This document shows, piece by piece, positions 32,101 through 44,100 of a DNA stretch of 64,000 nucleotides. The position numbers and the translations under genes are program-made. The stretch is taken from contig NW_026526124.1 of NCBI RefSeq assembly GCF_010183535.1, forward strand, positions 62,001 through 126,000, read 5' to 3'. Source of the DNA: Caenorhabditis remanei. Taxonomy: Eukaryota > Nematoda > Chromadorea > Rhabditida > Rhabditidae. The notes under the pieces are model-generated. The model was given only the letters and a program-made list of their open reading frames with translations, did not search any database and had not been told where the DNA came from. Within the stretch, counting starts at the first letter, position 1; each line of letters opens with the position of its first letter.

Positions 32101-35100
32101 CTCCGGAGGAACGAAAAAATTTGACGATCGGCCGGGCTTCTTTTGGGTAATTTCTCAGAATCTTTTGGGCATCCTCCCATATGGTGCAAGCCACTGCAGT
32201 ATCCGCACCGGAAGTGGGATCTGCATTTGGTGATGTCATGCTTGAAATTGCAGATCGGGCAAAGCCCGCGCTCTTTCGCTGCTTGTCTGAATGCCGCACT
32301 TGACAGTGAACATCTGATCGGGTTATGGAGGCCGTCACAGGTCCCGCATCGATTAACTTCCTCGTTTTCGAGTGGGAAGGAGCGGGATAGCAGTGTCAAG
32401 TTAACCCCTTTCTCCCCTGGGGCAAAGATGCCATCCAGTTTTGCCTTTGAGGCAGTATCATAGAATTGATTACCGTAGGCGTTGGGATTGTATGCCAAAT
32501 GTGGCAAGGGTTTGGGCTTGTTCGCATTAGGCAGCGGTTGGCCATTTGAGTTTTGAGTGGTGGTTGGGGAAGCCTTTGTATAGTTGATGGATGCATAACT
32601 CGTAGGTACTTCGTTGGTAGCTACAGGAGCGGTCTGACTGATAATGGTATTTTCCATTTCAATGTAGTCGATACACTGCCTGATGCGTTGCAGTACTTGG
32701 TTTTGGGTAACTTTATTGCCCGTTTTGGTCAAGTAACTTGCAATCTTTAAACGCATTGCTGGTGGAAGTTTGCCTACGATGATATGAATAGTGGGCTCAT
32801 CATTTTCTGGCATGTCCTTTTCTCTGAGCAGTCCGAGTACCACGGTGTGGGCTGCAATGTCCAATCTCATCTGTTTTGTGTTGGACTGATGGAATGGCAA
32901 CTTTTTGAGCCTGTCCAGGAGAATGTATTTATCATTGCATTTCCCGTACACGTTTCTGAGGTTGTTCAGAGTGGTCTCGATGGCTAGCTTAGAGTCAGTG
33001 GACTGGTCGATACATGGAGCGGCCTCCCCTTTCACCAATGTGGTGAGAATGGAATATCTCATGTCATCATTGAGCCTTGGATGTTTCATGACGGAGTTGG
33101 CAAATGTTTTCTCGAAGATGTCGAGTTTACCAGTGCCGTCAAAGGCTTTGATGTGTTTTACTAGAGTATCAAGACTGATGTCTGTAAGGAGATTGGAGTG
33201 ACTTCTATGACGAGAGTGAGAACGAGATGGGGAGCGGGATCTGGAGCGATTACGGTGTCTTTTGTCCGATTTGGACTGTGACTTGCCGCTTGGCTCATCT
33301 GCCGTGTTTCCTTGATTTTCGTATTCTCTGATGAACTCTCTTTCTTCTTCAGTTTCACCAGAATGGTTAACTGAGTCCTCTTCATCCTTAATCAGCTCTT
33401 GCAATCTTTGCTCTAGCTTTTTGTCAACCAGGGTTTCCATCTTAGCATGACTCTTTGCCAATTCTGCAAAGATAGCATTGTTGGTCTTATTTTGAGTGTT
33501 CTCGATGCTGCTGAGTTTGTTCATGACATTTATGAACAGCATCTCTTGGCTAGATTGGTTTGCCTGGGTGACTGTATTATCCTTAATGGATTGGTTTGGT
33601 TGGCTCGTTGGAGTTGGAGCTATTGGTGCCGTAACAGACTGAACACTCGCATTTTTGGCACTGTTTTGGCTCGACTGTGTTTGGACCGATTTAGCAATAG
33701 GATCATTGCGCCTAGCGGTATGCTCGTTGTGCGCCAGCATGGCACTGGATCTTTTGGAGCGGGCTTCGGCGAGAACCATTTGAGTCTCCTGACGGAGAAG
33801 TCTATCTTTTTCCAACTCCAACCGTTGTTTCTCCGTGGCCATTTGGGCTAGGAGTTTCTTTTCGTTGTTGAGTTTCAATCGTTGGACTTCCTCCTGAAGT
33901 CGACGGTTTCCAGTTTCCGCCTGTTTGAGCATCGACTCGTTGTTCGAGATGGGCTCTTGCGGTTGGTTTGGAAGGTCAGATGACGTTTCGTGATAAGTTG
34001 AGCTCTGAGAAGAGTCACTGTTTCGATGGTTATTTGGTACAGTGTCTTCGTTATGAGCTGTGTTCTCATCTGGAGAGTGATGTTCTTCTCCATGATCACG
34101 GTCATCCGACATCGTCGAATTTTCAGGATTCGGTGAGATGTTTTCGATTGATGTATTGTTGGTTGCCAAGATGATTTCCAACTTGTCAGCGTTGTGGTTG
34201 ATCAACATAATGATGTCGTCCACATGTACTTGAGCAAGATGGTTCTTGACGTCCAACATGTATTCCTCTTTTTCCGGGGATGCTTGCATCTCCGGATCCG
34301 AGAATTTGGTTTTGATATATTCACCCAAGTTCTGGAGGGTATCCGAGGTTTTGTGAAGATCTTGTAAGATCTCCTCGGCCTCTGCCAGTTCTTGTTGGTG
34401 AGTGGTGATATGTTCCGCGTGCGGATCTTCGAAGAGTGCGATCGCATGGTCTGAACTTTCAATGAGTTCGCCAGCGGTCTTGCATTTCTTCGTGATTGAG
34501 GTCTTGAGCGGACCCACGATTCTCTGCAGCAACGAGGTTGCTTGGAGAGGTGGAGAGACGTGTCTCATGCGAGTCGAGGAGTTTCCCCGAGAGGACTTTC
34601 TCGACGTATGGTCTTCTGGAGACGTGGAACGAGAGCGATTTTGCTGGGTAGGCAACATATTTTGGCGTTAGGAACGACTGGAACAACAGCTAACTGCTGA
34701 AATTTGACTTTGTTATCTTCGAAGGCATGCATTCCTTCGCGGAACGTCGTCGTTTGATGGCGTGTATGTTGGGCCACTCAGCGGATCACTTAACGGCTTC
34801 GTAAGGCCGGCAGTACTTATGCTTAGTGAACTATGAGCTCGCGAAACTCTTAGTTTTAGGGGGGTTGTAGTGCAACTTAATTAGTTGTAGAGGCAACCAT
34901 ATGGGGGGTTGTAGTGCAACTCTTTCGAGTTGTAGAGGCAACCATATGGGGGGTTGTGGTGCAACTCTTTCGAGTTGTAGAGGCAACCATATGGGGGGTT
35001 GTAGTGCAACTCTTTCGAGTTGTAGAGGCAACCATATGGGGGGTTGTGGTGCAACTCTTTCGAGTTGTAGAGGCAACCATATGGGGGGTTGTAGTGCAAC

Positions 35101-38100
35101 TCTTTTGAGTTGTAGAGGCAACCATATAGGTGTCTGTAACCTTTGGGGGTTCAAGACGATATTTGCCTGATGTTGTTAGGCTGTGTGACTTCGAGCGTTA
35201 GAGCTCGTGTATCTACATAATTAGCTGTATTTCGACGTGAATTTGTAGCTTTATTGCCTTTTATAGTTCGTTCTCTGGTGCGAGAGCGTTTTTGTGGGAC
35301 TTTGATAGTCTTTATTGGAAGTACAGTAACACATGTGAATATCAACCAAATTTATTGAATAAAAATTGGTGTTTATGACACAAGTAGGTAAGAGATTGGC
35401 GACCTGTGGTCGAAATGGAGCGGTAAAACATAGAGAATTATGAGCGGGCTTCTTCAGTGCATTTCCTGGAAGGTCGTGCAATTGCATGGGGCAATTTCTT
35501 CCTCGCCAGTTAGGAGCATATTCCACACATTTTTGAGCCAGACGACCCATCTGAGGTAGGATGCCTTGCAGAAGAGTGTGAACGATGGTAGCACGAAATC
35601 GTGACCGTTTGCTGAATGAGCGGTCAGACGTTCGAAGCAATCGTACACTACGATGTTGTGTCTCTTCTTCAAGTCCATAGCTGTGATGAGGTGATCTCCT
35701 GCTGCGTAGAGCAACTTCAAATAGTTGGAGCGGTCCATCCAGTTGCTCGTTTCGATATTCTCCAAGGGAGTTACGAGGTTACGAGCGGTCAACAGGTTGG
35801 TCATCCATCCAATTCTCAGGTTGAAACAGTCTTCGAACGTTGGTGGGTCAAGGGAAAGTGCTCTTACAAGCAATTGCCTGTTGTAACCGTTGATGGGTTC
35901 TAGCTGTTCCGTGGTCATGAGAGTGGTACGACGATGCTCCTCCGCATTTTGCAGGTATTGTCCGGGAGGGACTTTGTCTGTCGTGGCTGGGCAATCGAGC
36001 AGCGTGTGAGCGGTCGGCGAGAAATTTTCGAATCGTATTTCTCTACCTCGGGCTCCTCCGGTGATCATGTATTCATCCATGATGTTGGGGATGGCTGTGT
36101 TGTCGATATATACCGTAGCTGATGGTACGACAAGGATGTCTCCTCTTCCGGTGAATTTCTCGATGACCGGATCTGCTCTCAGTAACTCCAAACGGACTAG
36201 TAGTATTGGTTCTAGTCGTGTAGCGGCCCCAGCTGTGACAAGTGCGTCCAGATATTCACGAAGTGACTCGATCGGATATCTGTCGTGGATCTTGTAGCGG
36301 TAGTCTTCCGATCCTGTCAGAACATGCTGCATGGTTTGGATGCGGAGTACCATAGCTTGGTGGCTTGTTGGAGCGGGCTGATTCACCAGATAGTCGAATG
36401 CACGGAGTTGTGCGTGTTGACGGACTGCCTGTTGGCCGATCATTATGGGTTGACCACACATTGAACGGACTGTTTGGCTTAACGCTGCCTCTCGATTGTA
36501 CTCGAGGTGCTCTGCACTCTGAAATTTGGTGATTATGTAATGCACCGAAATTCGTAGGATTAGATCTTACTGTGAGAGCTGTGTCTTGAGTGTGGAGAGG
36601 AGCGGTCGGGTCTTGGCGACTTTCTGGTAGAGCAGTGGCATTCCAGGTTAGAGGACGCTGGAATTATGAGATTTTTATATCACCATTTCTCTATGTATAT
36701 GTTTTACCTGAACGGTGATTCCATTCGTTGATGGTGAACGAGCGGTCGGACTAGATTCTTTGACTAGAGGGACAATAGGAGCGTGTCGTACCTGAATTCA
36801 AGTGTTGACTGTGCTTACATCAGTCTGTGAATGTCTGTACCTGTTCGGCGACATTGACGACTGGTGTTATTTGTCTCCTTGCTTCCACAGGTGGTGGGAG
36901 CGGTCGATTTGCCTGTCTGACTTCGATCGGACGTTGGGGCTCTGGGAGTGCTCTTGGTCGTTGGTTGGCTCCATGAATCTGGAATTCAGTTTCTGATATG
37001 GGCAACAAAGGGCGACTTATTGAGTACTTACTCTGCCATGTTGTGCTTGTGGTTCCGGTGCCTGATTCACGACTGGTTCCAGTACTATTTTCGTACCGTC
37101 TGGCCATTCGAGTTTCGGTGGTGGTATCTCCACTGGTGGTGGACCCGGAAGTTGAGCTTGTTGTGGAGCGGCCTCTGGCAAACGCAGGGGGCGTTGTGGA
37201 GGAACGGGCTCGACTTGTGGCATTGGAGCTTGATGTCCATCATCAGCACGTTGGTGTTCTTCGTCTGGGCGACCTCCTCTAGGTGGGAGTTGTGGCACTT
37301 CGATCTGAAGATCAACATGTGATTACGAATTATGGAATGTTCTTCTCTTACGTGGTTGTATGCCTCGTAGTTTTGGCGAAGAGCGGTCACCGCATCTGCA
37401 ACTCGGTTGAGGTACTCTCGGTCGGCTTCACTGAATCGTGGGATTGGGACTTGTGGATTATTATCGTACTCAGGTGGAACGAGTGATGGATATTCTGTCC
37501 TTTTCCCTTCGAGACTGTTTCCGTAATTGTCACGGTGTACAGGTTGTTCGAACTGTGCCGGGTATTCGAGGAGCGGTCCCCATCCGTAGATGTTGGATCC
37601 TGATCTAATTCTCCTGTTGGCGTTGAACGGGGGTTCATCCAGAAAGGAAAAATAGAGGAGCGGTTGAGTCGGTTCTCGGATCAGTCGAGCAATGTGCTCG
37701 AGTCTTTGGATTCTGTGCTCGTCGACGTTATGCAATTGTTCTTGGAAACCAGCGTTGGTTCCAATATGCCAATTACAAAGATCTTGTGCGAGAGTATGGT
37801 TCGAGTCAACGCATTTTCTGCACACGTTTCTCTTGCATTCATCGTGAGATGCTGAGCGTGAATTACAAGCATTGCAGAATGCGATGAGGTTTGACGCCAT
37901 AAATTCCAATCTGTCCATGTTTTTAAGCGGGCTGAACGGGCACACTTGTTGTAGATGGTCAGGGATTGGGAATCCTCCGAGTTGTGAACCGCATTCTGGG
38001 CATCTTCTCGTCCTTTCTCCTTCACGAAGTTCGTTCTGGACTCGAGCATTTTTGATGAAATACTCTCTGGCGCCTTGAGCTTTCAGGATGACTGGCAAGC

Positions 38101-41100
38101 GAAGAGCGATCTGGTCCCAGTGGGTGTGAGGAGTGGGGCGAGTTTCGCGCCAAACTGCGAGGCGTAGGCCTCCTCGATCTTCCACGTCATCTGGCAGTTC
38201 GTCGAGCGGCCAATCCTGTTCTAGCATTGCGAAGCGGTCTATGTCTTCGATGGTGAACGGAAGTTGATAGCTTTGGAAGTACTGCTCGACGGTATAGTCC
38301 TGGATGAAGACATTCTCGATTCGAGGGGCTGGGTGTTGACGTTGCATCTGGAGTGGACGCTGACGTCTATGATTGTCGGCACCATGCCGTATATGAGGCA
38401 GCATTGTCTGGAACAGAAATATTAGTTATCTGTATTTTGACTTAGCTTTTTATGGTGACTGTTATGGTGGTGGACACGTACTGGAGTGGTTTTAGCTTGT
38501 TTGCGGTGATCAGTTGCAATGTGTTTTGCGATAACTGATTTGTGCGACTATTTTAGCAGCTTATATAACCCTGTGTACGTGTCACCGTGTTACTGTATAT
38601 ACGTGTTATGTTTTCACGTTTAATTGTTTTTTGGCAATAAAGTTTTCCACGTAACGAAATATTTCTAAGGAATATTATGCGTTGCGAGTGGAGAGAACTT
38701 TGGTACACCGTGGATCGTTTATGGCTTATATGATTGTCTCAATGCACAGATCGATGTCCTTTTTAGGTGTATTGTCTTGTCTTTCAGCAGCCTACTGAAA
38801 GTGAAGACGTTGAAGTATCGATACCGACTTCCGACTGCTGAGGGTCCGCTATGTACCAGATGGCCGTCCGGCACGAGCTAACTTTCAGCGAGCTGTTTCT
38901 CTAGCTGCCACTTTAGAGCCTGATTCTTTTAGCTTCATAAGCTCGTGGTATAGGGAATGAGCAGTCGTTAGTTCGGGTCTTGTGAGGGGCAAACTCATTT
39001 GAGCCTGGCATTGTCCTCAACAGTTATATCGACCACGATACGTGATGTCTTTTGGTTCTTCCGTGCGTAACGGGGTATAGTATTCCGATTCTAGATGAAT
39101 CTAGAAACAAATGTAGGTATAAGGGCACTTAGCCGCGAAGTTTTTGCTCGGTGGTCAGACTTTGACCAGGATTTGCCTGATCAAGCTGGCTCAACCTCGC
39201 GAGTATATGACGTGTCACCCGTGTGATGCTGGGTTGGAGGGCTTTGTCTGGAATTCTCCTGGACAAGCTTCCTGGCCTCTGCATATGATCTTGTGGTGAC
39301 TTGACGTCTTATTGTGGTCATTAAGTGAGCGGACTTTTGGCTTGAAGTGAGCCTGTGTCATCTGACTGCACTTTGACAATTATTTTTTGGTTGTGTGGAG
39401 CAGAGTGGATTATGAAATAATCGATATCTCTATTCTCCGACTGTGGAATCTTCTGTGGAGTTATCTCTGACGTACTTTGCTTGGATGAAGCGGACGTGTC
39501 TGGATTCTTGCCTATCAGAAGTTTTAGTGATGTTCTGTGGAGTTATCTCTGACGTACTTTGCTTGGATGAAGCGGACGTGTCTGGATTCTTGCCCATCAG
39601 AAGTTTAGTGATGTTTTGTGGAGTTATCTCTGACGTACTCTGCTTAAATGAAGCGGACGTGTCTGGATTCTTGCCCATCAGAATTTCAGTGATGTATTCA
39701 CCTACATGTATAGTGTGCTTTTTTTTGGCGGGATTATGGCTCATTGGAGCTCCCGTTGGATTTTTAGATGGGCTAGCTGCCGGAGCGGTCTTCTGCTGAG
39801 CACGTCATCTTTGTTGTGGTGGATGGGCTAGCTGCCGAAGCGGTCTTCTGCTGAGCACGTCATCCATTTGGTGTTAGCTGGGTTGGCTGCCCGTAGGTCT
39901 TATGCTCATAGCCAGCATATGTTTGTGTGGCAGGGACTTTCAGGAAGTTTGCTCTTTTCGCGTTTTTTGATTGCATAAGTAACTGGCTTTGTCGGTAAGT
40001 GATTGTTGAGTGGCTCTCAATACGTGTCCACCAGACTGTGATGTCCCGTAAAAGAATCTGTAATATAGGTATGATATAGAGTGTAGACTCTGTGATACGT
40101 ATAAAGGTAGATTTCAATGGGGGTTAGCACTATTAGTGTTTTAATCATCAAGGGCTGGGGTGACAACAATAACAAAAATAACAAAAGAAAAGGTAACAAG
40201 AGCGGACAACAATTAGATTTCGGAGTGGCCTTTCCACGATTTAACGTGGAGCGGTGCCTGATGTTCCGGGCTTGTTGTTTCCGTCCGTGGAGTATCTCTG
40301 GAAATAATTTGTTTTATTTCGAGAATTCTCTCTTATCGGTGTTACCGGTTTCTTGTTTTCTCCGGAGTGGTTAGCTTCGGGACGTCTGCGACCGGATAGA
40401 GCGGACTTCTTGATAGCACAAAAGGCTTCGTGGTGAGCACTCATTGCTGTGTCTGTCATGATGGAAGAGCAGACTGAGCAGAGAGCGTCGGCCTTGGGGC
40501 AAGAAGTGTGTCCGGATCCGTTGTCGGTGTACTTGCTGAGGCAGCGAGTGCAGATGCCTTTCGCTTTGGCTGTGGCGAAGCGGTCTGAGCATGTCATGAC
40601 CGTTCGGCAACTCTCCGTCGAGTGGTTTCCTTTCTCGCAAAACAAGCAGTGATTCTGAAAGGAGGGAACTCGATTTTTGGTTTATTGTTGTCTGACTTAC
40701 GCTTTGGAGCGGTTTGTGAGACTTTTCACGGTCTTTCTCTCTTTGGAGTGGCTTCTGGTCGCGATCAGCCAGTCGGGTGACTTCGCCTTTGATGGGTTCG
40801 ACGACAGCTTTCATCTTGTCCTCAATTGAGCGGACGATTTTTGCGATCTGTCCATCATGTTGGCTTTGAGCAGCTATCATGACCTTGGTGACCAGACTCT
40901 CGATCTGTTTGACGATAGCGGACTGCGTCTCCTCTCCGTTTTTGACGATCAATTTCTCGATCTTTTTCATCTCGGGGATGAGGAGTGGCGCCACTTCCAG
41001 TGCTTTGGTTTGCTCTGGGCCATCGAGTTTGTCCAAGACGTCTCTGACGAGATCGTTGGTGGTCTCATCGTCGACTTTGTCTCGGATGTCTCTGACAATA

Positions 41101-44100
41101 TCGACAGTTTCTCGGACATCTGGAATAAGTATAGACTTATTGTGTGAATATGTGAATGAGTTGTTTAAGTATACCTTCGTAGATGACCGTCGCGTCCCAA
41201 ACTGGTTGGTATGCGTGTAAGCGGTCGAGCGAGGTTCCGTCGATGACGTTTTCGACTTCTTCAACAACTTCTTCATGAGAAGTATTGAGAGCGGTCGTGT
41301 CTGCCGGATCCTGGTTCTCTTTGTTTTGATCGTTTGGAGCTGTCGAGTTGGTGTCGCTCGGGAGGAGCGGTCCTGACTTGATGCTCGGCTCGGTATTGCT
41401 CTTGCGTCCCATAGTGAGTGCTTTGTTATGGTGAGTACTCTGTAACAAAGTTGTGATTAATGGGTGAGCGCTCGGTGAGCTGACCAGATAATTCAATTGG
41501 TATTGTACCAAGTGTGAACAAGAGAATCAATAATGAGGTATGATTAACAACATGATTAATCTTTTCGTAAAAGATATAGGTTAACAAGGTAATTAGAACG
41601 CCTTTTGGCTTACAATGAACTGTAATGTACAGAGAATTATATTATACGGTGTAGTATGGAGCGGCCAGTTGGTTTGAATCCCAAAGGAGTCGCATCGACA
41701 ATGGCATGAGCGGTCCGTTTCCCACCACCAAGTTGTGCAGTGTTGTCAGCAAGACTTCCTGTCCCAATCGACGAGTAGAGCATGTCTTACTGTCTCCATG
41801 TCGTTCATTTCCCTGAAGGAGTGATGGTATGCAACGACAGGGTCGGAAGTGGGTATAGGGAAGAGCGGACTGAGTTGTTGGGGGTTTCCACACCGTATAA
41901 GCGGTCCATGTGAGTCCTGTCTGCCAGCTTCGCCTCCACTTTTGGATGTCCCGCAAAAAGCGGTCTTCTTCGTTGTTGGCTTGGTCTGGAGTGGACGTGC
42001 TCGAGTACATCAAGTGGATGTACTTTCCGACTGGTTGGAAGAGCATGTGGAGAACGTTTGAGGCGGTCTTGATCTGGACGTAGACTCGGCTATCTAGCGG
42101 TCTGACATTTCCAGCGTATCGCATAGCGATTGAAGCGGTCGCTGCCAGTGGTTCTCTGCTTCCCTGATCCAGTTGATCGGGTTGAGCGGACGTGTTCTCT
42201 GTAGTAATGCGTATTAATATTCGAAATCAGCTCTAATGGGTACCTTTTAGCATCTCTACGTCTTGGACGATTGATTGAAGCAGGCTTCGGATCTCTTTGA
42301 GATCAGATGAGGTGGAGCTGTCCGATGTCGTCTCGTCGCTGAGCTGGGGCGTACCCATGAGTGCACGAGCGATCGCTGAAACGACTACGGTTTTATTTCG
42401 GAATATTTATTGATTTCCTCTACTTACGTTCACAACGTTGTCGGATTTGGCCTATTATGGAGAGCGGTCCCGTCGACGACGATGATGTTGTCGAAGGAGT
42501 GGACTTGGCTTCATGTATGGAGGCGTCCGACTGAAACTCGCGTGGAATCATGTTGCCACGGAGCGGTCGTGTTACGAACTGAAAAAATTAACGTATAATT
42601 GATTTTCAATAGAGTTGGAAGAGAAACTTGAAATTTTTTCGAGAATTTATTGATTTTTCAGCGAAAAATGTAGAATTCTGAGTTCTTTTCGGCTTATTTT
42701 TCATTAAAATGTAATGAATTGTGCGAAATTTTGCTAGAATTGGCGTCTTTTTGAGCTGGGATACTCTGTGTCGCCGTATTTTCGAAATGTTTCGAAAATT
42801 TTCGAAACTGTTCGGATTTTTTCGAGATTCTGGGGGAAAATCGATAAAAACTATCGAAATTGGGTCTGAAATTGCTTCGAGCCTTTGTGATAGTGGCCAA
42901 TTTGGCATCCGATTGAAAGATTATAGCGGACTGAGCGAGTATTGCTCATTTTTCAGAATTTTCAGAGGTTTTCTTCCGAAATCACGCATTTTTTCCACTA
43001 TTTCGTCTATTTTTGACGGATTTTTAGCGGAATTGGCGTTAATTCTTGTTAGAATTCACATATCGGCACTATTATTAGTCTCGGTAATCGAAACATTACA
43101 CTTGTGACTGATTTTGCCAGTTTTTTGGCTCAAAAATCGATTTTTTGGCCAATTTATGTGGTTTTTTCGTCATAATACGGAAGATTTCTCGAGAATTTTT
43201 GTAATTTTTCAAGGAAATAATCGACTCACACTCGTTGACTCTTCGTATGATGGAGGAGCGGACGCTGATTGGCTCATCGTTGACGATGTCGTCTGATGTG
43301 GAGCGTTTCGCGTGTGTTGAGTGGTCGATCGTGCCGATTCCGTAGTTCGACTCATCTGAAAATAATGATTATATATTCTACGTGGGAATAAATAATGTTT
43401 TTCAGGGAATTTTTGCGAAAAGAGGCTGAAAATGTGTTGGGAAAGGGTGGAAAAGCGGTAAAAATATTTTAGGCCGGACGCAAATTGCGTCATCGCGCCC
43501 AAAAGTCCGCAAACACCTGCAGTCCGCAAACACCTGCCTGCATTCGTCTACCGTAGTCCGCGGGAATTTGAAAATTATTGCTCAGTCTTAAATCGACAAA
43601 TATGGATTTTTGAGACAAAATGGAGCATTTTCTGAGCGGAACGGAGTGGAATGAGCGAATTTTCGCGTAAAAGTGATGGGAAATTGAATTCCGATATATT
43701 GGCTGGCTCATTTGGAGCTATTATGCCATGTTTTTAGTCAGATGGGTTAGCGGCCCGTGGGTCTTACGCTGTTTTTCGACATCTGGATATGTTTTAGGTG
43801 TTCTGGCTGCCCTTAGGACTTCTGCCGATGATTGACACCTTCTTTGGAGCATGTGGGTTGGCTGCCCATAGGTCTTGCGCCAATTTCCACTATCCGAATC
43901 GAAGAATCAGGGGGATTTGACTTCGAATATGTGCCATTTGGCTGGAAATCATGTCGCCCGATGTCAGCGCCGATGGACAACGTTAACTTCGGGTTTCATG
44001 TATAGAAAATTCCATCGAAATTTGCAAATTGGGGGGTTCAGTGACTGAAATAGTGTTTCTGAATGCCAGAAATCACAAAGCTACTCACTACAGACACTAA

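Noticed and set aside
34859..35128. CRISPR-like array
   Set aside because: Units are contiguous with no unique spacers, in a eukaryotic retroelement.
34831..35170. Five overlapping frames on both strands with 15-residue repeats
   Set aside because: A 45-bp tandem repeat without stops keeps frames open by arithmetic. Interpreted as a hairpin array, not protein.
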